Assembly (NCBI GenBank): GCA_026989355.1
Contig: JALSJM010000008.1
Coordinates: forward strand, 186,001 to 250,000
From: Paracoccaceae bacterium
GTDB taxonomy: Bacteria; Pseudomonadota; Alphaproteobacteria; Rhodobacterales; Rhodobacteraceae
Direction: 5' to 3'
Length of the DNA stretch: 64,000 nucleotides
Shown: positions 15,733 to 24,439 of the stretch, piece after piece
How positions within the stretch are numbered: position 1 is the first letter of the stretch
Layout of the letters: each line of letters starts with the position of its first letter
The notes under the pieces: generated by a model
Database searches by the model: none
Told to the model about the DNA's origin: nothing
The model's input: only the letters and a program-made list of their open reading frames with translations
Made by a program: the position numbers and the translations under genes

Positions 15733-16668
15733 ATGCCCGCCCACGATGCCCACCGCCGCCGTGATCCTGCCGCCCTGCAAGGGTTTCGGTCGCCCGGTTG
15801 CGGCCTGCCTTCGCAACAGCCGCCCCCGCCCCCCCACGCAAACGCCTGCCTTCCCGGTGCTCCTGCCCCCGCCCCCCCTCTTTCGCGCACTCTGGCCGGC
15901 GCGGCATTCGTGATCGCAGCGATACTGCTGCCGTCTGCCGATCCCGTCCGGGCAACAGCCGGAACGGCCGGAACGGCCGCCCCCCCGGGGCACGATACTT
16001 TCCAGCCGCCCCCCGGCTCCGCAACGCCCCTTGCCGATGAAGAAACAACAGCCGAAATCCCGGCGCAAACCCGCTGGATCGTGCATCGCGGCACCCTGAA
16101 GTTCACCATCCGGCAACTGGGCAGGGAAATCACGGGGGAATTTCGCGAATGGTCGGCCGAGATCGCCTATCGGCCGGCCCCGCCGATGCACGACAGGGCC
16201 GGTCTCGTCAAAGCCAGGATCAATATCCCGAGCCTTGACATCGGCCCTTTCACGCAACAGGCGCTCGGCCCCGATTTCTTCGATGCCGAAAACCACCCCA
16301 CGGCCCTTTTCGAAGCCGACATCCTGCCACTGATCGACGGGCAGGAAGCCCGCGGCACCCTCACCCTCAAGGGGCAGACCCACCCGGTGATCATGCCCTT
16401 CTGGCTCAGCATCGATGGCAACAATGCCCGGATGCAAGGCGAGGTCACCCTTGACCGGCTCGACTTCGGAATCGGCAGCAACCTGCCCGATGAAGACATC
16501 CTTGGCGTCGAGGTCCGGGTCGGGATCTCGCTGCTGGCCCGCTCCGACGCAGGAAACACAGGCGAAAACGGCAACAGCGGGCGGAACGGCATGGCCGAAG
16601 AACCGGAAGGCAGAAGCGGCACCGGCCATCCCGCCGGTTCCTCCGGCACCGTTCCGGGGGCAGAGTGA
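15733..16668 (+). CDS. YceI-like lipid-binding protein with long N-terminal extension
   Basis: 311 residues from the ATG at 15733; no convincing ribosome binding site is seen, so a later start is possible. The first 50 residues are Pro/Ala-rich, then comes a hydrophobic segment (about 53-67) ending PSADPVRA, probably a signal anchor. The YceI domain covers about 112-280: TRWIVHRGTLKFTIRQLG, KARINIPSLDIG, ARGTLTLKGQTHPVIMPFW. YceI proteins form periplasmic beta-barrel lipocalin-like pockets for isoprenoids. The C-terminal 35 residues are a Gly/Asn/Glu-rich tail. The function of this copy is unknown. Confidence 0.8.
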   Translation: MPAHDAHRRRDPAALQGFRSPGCGLPSQQPPPPPHANACLPGAPAPAPPLSRTLAGAAFVIAAILLPSADPVRATAGTAGTAAPPGHDTFQPPPGSATPLADEETTAEIPAQTRWIVHRGTLKFTIRQLGREITGEFREWSAEIAYRPAPPMHDRAGLVKARINIPSLDIGPFTQQALGPDFFDAENHPTALFEADILPLIDGQEARGTLTLKGQTHPVIMPFWLSIDGNNARMQGEVTLDRLDFGIGSNLPDEDILGVEVRVGISLLARSDAGNTGENGNSGRNGMAEEPEGRSGTGHPAGSSGTVPGAE

Positions 16669-16714
16669 TGGCCGGTCCCGCCCGCGACGGCTTCCCGCTT
16701 TCGTTGCGGCGCCC

Positions 16715-17734
16715 TCAGCGCATCCAGAGCCCTTCGCGCCTGATGCGGTTGCGGATCATCTGCTCACGCGGCGGCAGGTTGTTGCGGTCGAACAGGGCCC
16801 GCACCCTGCGCCCGCGGCCCTGATAGATCATCCGCCGGATCGCCTCGTGCTGCTTGATCACCTTCTTGATCCGGTTGGGGGCAGTGATTTCTTCCAGAAA
16901 GGCAACCACCGCATCGCTTTCGCGGGCATAAAGCAGCGGCAGCACCCTCCAGTGACAGCTGATATCGCCATCAAGCCCCGCAAGACCGGGCCCCGGCCGC
17001 CCGCCTCCGAAGGAATGGATGACAAGCGGCAGCGCGATCTGGTCAAGCCACGGGTAAAGAGGCTGACATACCAGTTCGGGGGGAGGCGCATCGCGAATGG
17101 CGGTGGCATATTCGATGAATCGCGCACCAAAAACGTGCGGGCAGCGATAGAAGAACCAGCCGGCATTGAAATAAAGATACCGCTGCCAGTATTCATCGGG
17201 CTGGCCGGGATCGAGCGAACTTTCGAAATCAAGCCCGAAGCGGTCATAGAGCGATTTCCAGATTTCCGTGTAGCCGGGGCCGTAAAGCTCGGGCCTGGGC
17301 CAGGTGCCGCTGCGCCGCATCGAAGCCGAGGGACGCGCGAAATCGAACTCCACCCGGTCAAGCCGCCCGGTGATCAGCGTATCGGAATCGAAGAATACGA
17401 AAGGTTCGCCCTCGGGCAGGGCCAGAAGCCCCTCGATCTTGTTGCCCTGCGGATAGGCGGCGCCGAAATGGCGGCTTTCGAAGGGCAGGATCCTGGCACC
17501 CAGATCTTCGAGCAGATCACGCGCCGGTGCCGACATGCGCGGATCTCCGGGCCACAGGGGGCCAGGCTGCGGCTCGCCCACGTAAAGCGTGCCGGCGAAA
17601 TCCGGATTGCTCCTGCGCAGGCTGGCGGCAAGGATCACCGCCTCGTGCTGCAGCCGGCCGCTCTGACCGATGATGAACAGGTTGAACCGCTTCGCGCCCC
17701 TGTCTCCTGCTGCCATGCCGGATCCGCCCCGCAT
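16715..17734 (-). CDS. Putative GT-A type glycosyltransferase (GT8-like), unknown acceptor
   Basis: About 339 residues; the start is uncertain between GTG 17746, ATG 17734 and ATG 17716. KRFNLFIIGQSGRLQHEAVILAASLRRS opens a Rossmann-like fold. PFVFFDSDTLITG holds a DxD-type metal/nucleotide-sugar motif (D116, D118), as in glycogenin-like transferases. YFNAGWFFYRCP matches the usual 'N-x-G' acceptor-side segment of that class. The C-terminus is very basic. It is the last gene of a minus-strand cluster of transferase-like genes, so a role in surface glycan synthesis is likely. The assignment is from motifs only. Confidence 0.6.
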   Translation of the reverse strand: MRGGSGMAAGDRGAKRFNLFIIGQSGRLQHEAVILAASLRRSNPDFAGTLYVGEPQPGPLWPGDPRMSAPARDLLEDLGARILPFESRHFGAAYPQGNKIEGLLALPEGEPFVFFDSDTLITGRLDRVEFDFARPSASMRRSGTWPRPELYGPGYTEIWKSLYDRFGLDFESSLDPGQPDEYWQRYLYFNAGWFFYRCPHVFGARFIEYATAIRDAPPPELVCQPLYPWLDQIALPLVIHSFGGGRPGPGLAGLDGDISCHWRVLPLLYARESDAVVAFLEEITAPNRIKKVIKQHEAIRRMIYQGRGRRVRALFDRNNLPPREQMIRNRIRREGLWMR

Positions 17735-17940
17735 CTCCCCCTGCACCTCCCGTATCCCGATGCCGAAGGGTATAATCGTGAAACGGCCCCGGAAAAAGCT
17801 GGATCAACGCGGACAATGAGGAAATACCCGTCCGAAGACAACCCGCAGGGGCCCATACGCGGCACGACCTGCTGATGCGCTGACGAACAGCCCGCCGCAG
17901 CGGGCAGGCCGCTCCGGGGCTGCACACCCGCCCGCACCCG

Positions 17941-19026
17941 TCATGGCGCGATCAGCTGCACCCCCTCGATGGCGGCGATGCGGCCGATGTCTTCATCATA
18001 GATTTCCTGCATCCGGGCCACCATCACGTGATTCCATCCGGGCAGATCGATCTCGACCTCCAGCGCCCCCGGGCGGGCATGCCTTTCCAGCACCTTGTAG
18101 ATCGCCCGATGGCGACCCTGCAAAGACAGACCGGGGTTCTTCTTCAGAAAGGCCCGCAGAACCTGCATGCCCCGCTCCGTCACCACCTGTTCAAACACAT
18201 CGAACGCGCCGGGGGAAATCCCGGTGGCAAGGCCCGATACCCTGGCCAGAACCTCGCCCCAGATCACCGGCGTATCCTCGTCGCACCAGACGATCACCGG
18301 CACATCCGGACAGGCTTCGCGCAGGCGTGCGATCACGCTTGACCACCGCACCGACAAAGGATCGACACCGGCCATGAATTCCTCGTATCCCTTGCGGCTC
18401 TGGGTGGCAAACACCTCGGGAATGAACCGTGCCGGGTTGCTGATCGCCAGACAGAACTCGCAATCATTTTCGGGAAACAGGTTGCGCAGCCCCACCGCCC
18501 TGCGGGCCGCATTGTGATAGAAGATTCCCTTGTGGAACATCCAGGCCGGAATGCCCAGAAACCTGCTGTTGGAAAACAGCACCCGCCGCGCCGGGCGGTT
18601 ACCTGCCATCAGTTGCAGAAGCGCCTCCTGATCCTCGGGCATCGCCGGGGCTCCGTCGAGCCTTTCAAGCGTTTCGGTCAGCCTCTCCATGTAAACGCCG
18701 GGGCGCAGCGCAAAAACCCCGCGCTCGAACAGCGCCCGCCCCTCGCGGCGCAACGAACGGGCCAGCAGCCCCTCGTTGGTGCAGGGAGCCCCCAGATGAA
18801 AGACGATCGTCGCCGCGCCGGACGGGGGCAATGCCCCGGATCTTTCCCCGGTGTTTTCCCCGGTGTTTTCCCCAGATCGCGCCGCCGCCTCGGCGCGCGC
18901 CTGTCCGGATGATTTTTCCACAGGTTCCTCCACAGGCTTTTCCGCAGGGCTGTCCACAGACTTTGGCACCGGCCGGCCGAATTCTGCCCCGTCCGGGCCC
19001 CGGCGGGAATCTCCGGGAATGCTCAT
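17941..19026 (-). CDS. Protein of unknown function in the glycan cluster, low-complexity N-terminus
   Basis: 361 residues from MSIPGDSRRG, whose ATG overlaps the TGA of the methyltransferase-like gene (ATGA). Residues 1-70 are low complexity with short repeats (AEKPVEEPVEK, GENTGENTGER). The folded part starts IVFHLGAPCTNEGLLARSLRREG, somewhat like the nucleotide-binding start of sulfotransferase-type proteins, but the usual TGTT/S loop is not seen. WSSVIARLREACPDVPVIVWCDEDTPVIWGEVL follows. I do not recognise the family with certainty. The context suggests a modifying enzyme or assembly factor for the product of the neighbouring transferases. Confidence 0.7.
   Translation of the reverse strand: MSIPGDSRRGPDGAEFGRPVPKSVDSPAEKPVEEPVEKSSGQARAEAAARSGENTGENTGERSGALPPSGAATIVFHLGAPCTNEGLLARSLRREGRALFERGVFALRPGVYMERLTETLERLDGAPAMPEDQEALLQLMAGNRPARRVLFSNSRFLGIPAWMFHKGIFYHNAARRAVGLRNLFPENDCEFCLAISNPARFIPEVFATQSRKGYEEFMAGVDPLSVRWSSVIARLREACPDVPVIVWCDEDTPVIWGEVLARVSGLATGISPGAFDVFEQVVTERGMQVLRAFLKKNPGLSLQGRHRAIYKVLERHARPGALEVEIDLPGWNHVMVARMQEIYDEDIGRIAAIEGVQLIAP
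18843..18874 (-). repeat. 12-bp tandem repeat inside a coding region
   Basis: TTTCCCCGGTGT occurs twice and a third time in part. It codes for the GENT repeats in the linker of the overlapping minus-strand gene. The period is a multiple of three, so copy number changes would keep the reading frame. Confidence 0.7.
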
Positions 19027-19754
19027 GCCCCCGGCCCCTGCATGCCGGCCCATGTCATCACCCGCCGCCAGAGCCTGGCCAGACGCCCCGGTTCGCCCGG
19101 CGGCCGACCGCGCAGAACGGCTTTCCCATGGCCGGACTGCACCGCGGCCCCCTTCCCCTGCATCAGGAGGCCACCGTCATCTTCGCTCCGATCCCTGAAG
19201 AAAACGTTGCCGCCGGTGCCTCTGTCGCGCCCGTTCCCGGTTGCTGTCTTCCCGCCGGGGCAGAGCGGCTCTTCTGCCGCTACCATCAGCGCAAGCCCGG
19301 CCGCGGCAGCCGTGGGCGGGCGCAGGGGCCCGTCGGCCTCGATCTTCAGGAACGCACAGGGCGGCGCCGTGGCCGAAAGTTCGATCAGCAGTCGCCCCCC
19401 GGGGGCAAGGCGTTCCTCAAGAAAGTCTTTCATCCTGTTGATATCAGAACGATATCCGAATCCGTCAACCGAAATGACAAGATCAAACTTTCCGCCGCTG
19501 CTGCGCGCGAGATGACCAATCCTTTCCGGCGGCACCCCGGCCGCGGCAAGGCGGGCCACATATTCCTCTCGTGCATCCAGTGGCAGCGGCGTGATCCGGC
19601 CGCCATCGTCAAGCCCGATCAGGGCAATATGCACCCCGAAACGCCGATGCAGCGCGATCGCCAGATCAGGGGCCGCGCCGTTGATGTCGGCCACCGTGCC
19701 CGGCTTCCGCCCGTCAAGCGCGTCAAGCACGGCCGCAATATCCCTTTCACGCAT
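19023..19754 (-). CDS. Putative SAM-dependent methyltransferase-like protein
   Basis: 243 residues. The layout resembles a class I methyltransferase: GTVADINGAAPDLAIALHRRFG in place of motif I, then an acidic strand end (ALIGLDDGG), KFDLVISVDGFGYRSD and LAPGGRLLIELSA as later motifs. Motif I lacks the usual GxGxG, so it may be an atypical or inactive member. The C-terminal 70 residues are Gly/Arg-rich and probably flexible. An ATGA overlap ties it to the next gene. The start has an AAGGGG-type ribosome binding site. Confidence 0.6.
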   Translation of the reverse strand: MRERDIAAVLDALDGRKPGTVADINGAAPDLAIALHRRFGVHIALIGLDDGGRITPLPLDAREEYVARLAAAGVPPERIGHLARSSGGKFDLVISVDGFGYRSDINRMKDFLEERLAPGGRLLIELSATAPPCAFLKIEADGPLRPPTAAAAGLALMVAAEEPLCPGGKTATGNGRDRGTGGNVFFRDRSEDDGGLLMQGKGAAVQSGHGKAVLRGRPPGEPGRLARLWRRVMTWAGMQGPGA

Positions 19755-20084
19755 CGGCCTGCCCCTTCACCAGCCGGCCGCAAGGGGCCGAGGGCCAGGC
19801 AAAGCCGCACCCTCCGGCGGAAACATGCCCGCATGGCATCTGCCGGCCGGGGCGTGCGGCCCGGCACCGCCTGTCGGCGCTTGCGCGCACGCCTGTCGAA
19901 GGGGCCTGCATATGTCCTGTCATATCCTCTGAACGTGATCCGCGGCAACGGCACGGGCAGACAGCGTGGCACAACCCCGCCCTGCGGCAACCCGCTGACA
20001 CCGGACACCCGCCTGCCGATGATGGCCCCGGGGGCGGGGTTTGTCAAATCAGGTCCGCACCCGCACAGGGGCGAATGCCCCGGC
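19755..20084 (-). other. 330-base gap inside the glycan cluster
   Basis: No credible gene is seen. It holds a small dyad ATATG-N6-CATAT (19910-19925) and, on the minus strand, TTGACA (20047-20042) followed after 17 bases by a poor -10 (CATCAT). The gap probably carries a promoter for the three downstream minus-strand genes. An 84-codon frame at 19747-20001 is Cys/Arg-rich and looks like noise. Confidence 0.5.
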
Positions 20085-22508
20085 TCAGCGGGCGGCCCCC
20101 GAAACCCGATCGACCGTAAAGAAGAACGGCTCGGCCGGATCCTTCCCGACGATCTCGTCGGGAATGCAATCAGGCCCGACCAGAAACACGTTGGCGCCGA
20201 AACGGCTGTGCATGCGCGAAAGCTTCTCAAGGCGCGGGCCGGTAATCTCGCGATAGAAGGCGGCATGTTCCGGGCAGGCCTTCAGTTCGGCAATCTTCCG
20301 CCGATGGCAGCGCACCGCATGCGCATGCGCCGCGGCGATTTCGGGATCCGCCATCAGGCCTGCCAGTTCCTTGCGCAGGGCTGGCAGCAGGCGGATGATG
20401 GAATGCTCTTCCTCGGCGTTGTTGTTCATGCGGAACCAGTAGGCCAGGCCCTGATCGCGCATCACGTGGTTGACGCGGCCGCGGTCGCGCTTCACCAGAA
20501 AGCTTTCGGCCGAACGCACCGCATAATGGTTGAGCTGCACAAGATCATAGCCGAAGGTATCGACCGTCGAACGCCAGCCGTTGCGATACATGCGCTCGGG
20601 CAGCGACCGGCCCGAACCATTCACCCAGCGGATGCGTCCGGCCAGCTGCGGGTGCAGCCCCTTGGGCCGGTGCACCCCGAGCTTCCGGAATATTCCGAGA
20701 TTGCGGTAAAGCGTCTTGAAGCCCCAGGCCTGATGCGGCTTGCGGGCCAGTTCGGGGGCACAGCGGGTGAACTGGGCCGTCACCGGCGCATCCGAATAGG
20801 CATGAATATCATTGTTGCCGAACAGCCGCCAGGTGAGCGAAATCATGTTGGCGTCCTCCACGGCGTCAAACAGATCGGCAAGGCGTCCGCTGCCGCATCT
20901 GATGTTGATGAATTCATCCACATCCATGCAGATGAGCCAGTCGGACTCCTGCACCAGCGCCTCACGCCCGGCCGCCTGAAGCGCGGCGTGCTGGGGCCTC
21001 AGGCCCGTGGTTCTGCGAAACGGGTTTTCACGGTGCTGCACAAGGCCCTTCTTCTGAAGCAGGTCCAGCATGGTATCGGTGCCGTCGGTGCAGTCATTGG
21101 TATAGATCAGGAAATCGGAAACCCCGATCATCCGGTGAAAGGCCAACCACTCCAGAATGAAGGGGCCCTCGTTCTTCATGGTGGTGACGATGGTGACACG
21201 ATACCCTCCCGCGGCCCCTGCATGCTCCGCCTTCTGGGCCGCCTCGCAGGCCGGCGTCCGGCTTCCGTCATCCGCACCGCCCTGATCCCCGGTTCGATCC
21301 CTTGCCCGATCCCTTGCATGCGTATCGCGCAGCGCCCTGGCCGGCATGCGCACCGGGCGGGCATTCAGGCGCTGCTGCATCAGGGAAAGCAGTTCCGGAT
21401 CCTCGACAAGGCTTGACTTCGGAACGATCCTCGATACCGGCACGCCGGGATGACGCAGCGCCATGCAGCGCCAGAATCGAATCGCCGCGCCCGGCGCCGG
21501 CGCGCCGGTAACACGCAGCATCCGCCAGATCGCGCCTTCGGGCAGGCGTGCGGGTGCGATGCACCAGCGCCGGCGCGTGCTCCGGGAATCGAAACGCACC
21601 AGGTGATGATCCCCGAATGCCGCCGCCCGCCCCTTGCGCAGACGCCAGGGATAGGCATGGCGCCCCTCAAGCGCGATCACCCCGCCGGGGCTTTCGCAGA
21701 CGCGCTCGAAAAGCGTCCTGCCACCTGCTTCGGGCGGAGCCAGGATATCGCTCACGTCGATGTTCATCACCGTTCGCGCCAGCGCCAGGAACCGGCTGCG
21801 CACCAGTTCGTAGATCACCGTTTCACCAAGCGGGGCAGCCCAGGGATCGGAGGGCGGAATTTCCATCCGGCCCTTGCCCGGTGCATCGGGAGCACAGAAC
21901 GGGTGCGATTCACCCGGCAGCCCGTTTCGCCCCAGGGGAACCGGCGCATCAAGCAGCACCAGCCGCTTCAGCCCCGCGATCCCGGCCGCACCATGGCGCA
22001 GGAACTCTGCGAAGCGCGGATCGCTTCCGGGGCGGGCGCGATCAAGGATCAGCGCCGCATTCATCCCATGCGTCTCCACGTGATAGCGCAACCAGTCGAG
22101 CACGATTTCCGCAGGCTGGCCGTTACGCTCGGCAAAGCCGGTATCCAGCCCGGCGAACAGCCCGGTTTCCGGGGAGGTGGCGGCGGACAGCAGCTTCTGC
22201 CCTCCCACGACAAGAGGGTATTCCGCCGCCGTTTCCACGGCTTGCGCAGCCTCTCCCGCTCCGGCCTCGGCGGCCGGCAAAAGCTGCACAACCGGCGCTC
22301 CGCCGATACCCTGCAACGCGCCGATCTTCCAGCCGGCCCCGGGCGCAATCTTTTCGGCAGGCGTGCCCGAGGCAAAGAAGAACCGGGCCCCGCCCCCCTC
22401 ACGCACCGCTTCAAGCAGGCAGATCCCCCCATGTTCGCGGCTGCGCAGACTGCGGATGAGAAGGCCCGCTTTCCCTGCCCCTCTTCCCCGCTCTTTCCCC
22501 TCAGCCAT
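20085..22508 (-). CDS. Composite 807-residue protein: GT-A-like N-terminal domain plus family-2-type glycosyltransferase domain
   Basis: Start at MAEGKERG, overlapping the preceding transferase stop by 8 bases. Residues 130-370 form one domain (EIVLDWLRYHVETHGMNAALILDR, LVLLDAPVPLG, TVMNIDVSDIL, HAYPWR, SRIVPKSSLVE). A basic RD-rich linker (about 395-430) follows. Residues 437-807 form a GT2/GT92-like domain: VTIVTTMKNEGPFILEWLAFH, LIYTNDCTDGTD and the metal motif DVDEF (528-532). The N-terminal domain repeats the same landmarks in weaker form (EW..H, LILDR, NIDVSD), which suggests two diverged copies of one fold. The second domain is closely similar to the gene just upstream. Acceptor and sugar are unknown. 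Confidence 0.75.
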   Translation of the reverse strand: MAEGKERGRGAGKAGLLIRSLRSREHGGICLLEAVREGGGARFFFASGTPAEKIAPGAGWKIGALQGIGGAPVVQLLPAAEAGAGEAAQAVETAAEYPLVVGGQKLLSAATSPETGLFAGLDTGFAERNGQPAEIVLDWLRYHVETHGMNAALILDRARPGSDPRFAEFLRHGAAGIAGLKRLVLLDAPVPLGRNGLPGESHPFCAPDAPGKGRMEIPPSDPWAAPLGETVIYELVRSRFLALARTVMNIDVSDILAPPEAGGRTLFERVCESPGGVIALEGRHAYPWRLRKGRAAAFGDHHLVRFDSRSTRRRWCIAPARLPEGAIWRMLRVTGAPAPGAAIRFWRCMALRHPGVPVSRIVPKSSLVEDPELLSLMQQRLNARPVRMPARALRDTHARDRARDRTGDQGGADDGSRTPACEAAQKAEHAGAAGGYRVTIVTTMKNEGPFILEWLAFHRMIGVSDFLIYTNDCTDGTDTMLDLLQKKGLVQHRENPFRRTTGLRPQHAALQAAGREALVQESDWLICMDVDEFINIRCGSGRLADLFDAVEDANMISLTWRLFGNNDIHAYSDAPVTAQFTRCAPELARKPHQAWGFKTLYRNLGIFRKLGVHRPKGLHPQLAGRIRWVNGSGRSLPERMYRNGWRSTVDTFGYDLVQLNHYAVRSAESFLVKRDRGRVNHVMRDQGLAYWFRMNNNAEEEHSIIRLLPALRKELAGLMADPEIAAAHAHAVRCHRRKIAELKACPEHAAFYREITGPRLEKLSRMHSRFGANVFLVGPDCIPDEIVGKDPAEPFFFTVDRVSGAAR

Positions 22509-23550
22509 TCCGGTGCTCCGCAGCTGCAAGGCGGGCCAGGTGGTGGCGCATGAATTCGGGCGCGGGCGGGGTGCTGCCCGCGGCAAGCGCAAGCTGCAGG
22601 TAAAGCCGGTTCTCGCCGCTGTCGCCAAGCTGGCGCGCCAGTTCCGCGCGGTGACGGGTCAGCGCCGCCTCCTGCAGTTCGGCCAGCCGGCCGATCTCCA
22701 GCAGCGCCGTCATGCGCGCCCGGGTGGCCGGGATCATGCGGGCGATGCCGGTGTCTTCCACCTGATTGAAGTTGCGCTCGGTCCAATAGCCCAGATCCAC
22801 CGGCCGCGCAGTATGGTTGGGCAGGCCGCGCCGCCGCTTGGCCATGAATTCATCGGCCGAACGCAGCGCATAATGATTGAGCTGCACCAGATCGCACCCT
22901 GCCCCGATCCCCCACAGGTTGATCCGCCCGTCGCTTCGCGCAAAGCTTTCGGGCAGCGGGCGGCCGCTGCCGTCCACCCAGCGGGAAAGCCTGCCCCCGC
23001 GCGCCCTGGGGCGGTGCACACCGGGCGCGCGGAAGGCCGCGGGGCGGAACAGGGCTTTCATGAAATGGGCCAGCGGCAGGGCGATGTCTTCGGGCGCGGC
23101 ACGGGTGAAACGCTCGATCGTCATCCCTGCACCCGGCGCCACCCGGCCGGCGCTGCCGAACAGGCGCCACCTCATGGCCAGCGCATCGCTTCCCCGGGGC
23201 AGCGATGCAATCAGATCACGCAGATCCGCAAGAGGCCCGTGCAGGTTGATGAACTCGTCGCAATCGCTGACCAGCACCCAGCCTGCCGCCCTGTAGCGCG
23301 GATGCGTGGCGGCCGCCTTCAACGCCCGCCACTGCACCGGACGTGCGGCATCCGGCCCCTCACCCGGGCCCAGGCGCACATGGGTGACAATCCCCACACC
23401 GGCCAGTTCGTCAAGCATCAGGTCGGTGCCGTCGGTGCAGCGGTCGGAAAAGATCAGGAAATGATCCACCCCGGCAGCCAGATGATGGGCAATCCACTCG
23501 GCAAGATGCGGCCCCTCGTCGCGCATGCAGGTAACGGCAAGAATTTCCAC
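22501..23550 (-). CDS. Family-2-type (GT92-like) glycosyltransferase
   Basis: 349 residues from a GTG at 23550 (VEILAVTCMRDEGPHLAEWIAHH), preceded by a GAGGGCGGGG stretch; the frame is open to a TTG at 23607 but the family begins here. Landmarks are LIFSDRCTDGTDLMLDEL and the metal motif SDCDEF (D96, D98). GVHRPR and LVQLNHYALRSADEFMAKRRRG are shared almost word for word with the second domain of the next gene. The two are therefore tandem paralogs. It is the first gene of the minus-strand glycan cluster. Confidence 0.82.
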   Translation of the reverse strand: MEILAVTCMRDEGPHLAEWIAHHLAAGVDHFLIFSDRCTDGTDLMLDELAGVGIVTHVRLGPGEGPDAARPVQWRALKAAATHPRYRAAGWVLVSDCDEFINLHGPLADLRDLIASLPRGSDALAMRWRLFGSAGRVAPGAGMTIERFTRAAPEDIALPLAHFMKALFRPAAFRAPGVHRPRARGGRLSRWVDGSGRPLPESFARSDGRINLWGIGAGCDLVQLNHYALRSADEFMAKRRRGLPNHTARPVDLGYWTERNFNQVEDTGIARMIPATRARMTALLEIGRLAELQEAALTRHRAELARQLGDSGENRLYLQLALAAGSTPPAPEFMRHHLARLAAAEHRNG

Positions 23551-23791
23551 GCGCCCGCACCCCGCCCTCAGAACGCCCTGCGGTCCGGCGCAGGGCGCGA
23601 ACGGCAAAGCCCCCGGGGCATGCAGGGCTCAGAAAGCGGCGCATGGCGCACGTCGCCTTCGGCAACGGCACAGATCCTGCCAGGCTTGCAGCCCGGCCGC
23701 ACGGATACGCAGGCGATCATCTTTCCCGGCCTCCTTCTGCTCCTCTTTTGCCACAGCCGGCCGGCAAGGCATAGAGGCTAAAACCACCCCC

Positions 23792-23820
23792 TTGGAAAGG
23801 GCGCAGGGCAGTCCTATAAG
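23792..23820 (+). promoter_or_regulatory. Probable hisB-hisH promoter
   Basis: TTGGAA, a 17-base spacer and TATAAG end 28 bases before the hisB ATG. An AAGGAG ribosome binding site follows. No leader peptide or his attenuator was noticed. Confidence 0.6.
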
Positions 23821-23847
23821 GCGGGCAGGCAACAAGGAGATGCCCAG

Positions 23848-24435
23848 ATGCGCAAGGCAAGCATGACCCGCAGAACGGCCGAAACCGAGATCTCCGTCAC
23901 TCTTGATCTTGACGGCACCGGCGCTTACGCCAACGAAACCGGCATCGGTTTCTTCGACCACATGCTGGATCAGCTTTCGCGCCACGCGCTGATCGACCTT
24001 GCCGTGAAGGCAAGAGGCGACCTGCATGTCGACGATCACCACACGGTCGAGGATTGCGGCATCGTGCTGGGCCAGGCACTGGCCAGAGCACTCGGCGACA
24101 AGAAGGGCATCCGCCGCTACGGCGAATGTCACCTGCCGATGGATGACGCCCTGGTGCGCGCTGCGCTCGATCTTTCAGGGCGGCCCTGGCTGGGATGGAA
24201 CATCGACATGCCCACGGCAAGGATCGGCGGTTTCGATACCGAACTGGTGCGCGAATTCTTCCAGGCCTTCAGCACCCACGGCGGCATCACCCTGCATGTC
24301 GATTGCCTGCACGGCTTCAACAGCCACCATATTGCCGAAGCCGCCTTCAAGGCGGTGGCGCGTGCCCTGCGGATGGCCGTCGAGCCCGATCCGCGCATGG
24401 CCGGCGCGATCCCCTCGACAAAGGGTGCGCTCTAG
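23848..24435 (+). CDS. hisB: Imidazoleglycerol-phosphate dehydratase
   Basis: 195 residues, single-function HisB. The metal-binding histidine motifs are present: [43 protein letters not shown] and [14 protein letters not shown]. It carries out the sixth-to-seventh step of histidine synthesis (dehydration of imidazoleglycerol phosphate). The stop is 4 bases before the hisH ATG. AAGGAG precedes the start. Confidence 0.97.
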   Translation: MRKASMTRRTAETEISVTLDLDGTGAYANETGIGFFDHMLDQLSRHALIDLAVKARGDLHVDDHHTVEDCGIVLGQALARALGDKKGIRRYGECHLPMDDALVRAALDLSGRPWLGWNIDMPTARIGGFDTELVREFFQAFSTHGGITLHVDCLHGFNSHHIAEAAFKAVARALRMAVEPDPRMAGAIPSTKGAL

Positions 24436-24439
24436 GCCC

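Noticed and set aside
15598-16629. N-terminal extension of the fabD frame to 665 residues
   Set aside because: It is antisense to the YceI gene. FabD starts at MSRAFVFPGQG with a strong ribosome binding site.
19747-20001. 84-codon minus-strand frame in the glycan cluster
   Set aside because: It overlaps the next gene start, is Cys/Arg-rich and has no ribosome binding site or similarity.
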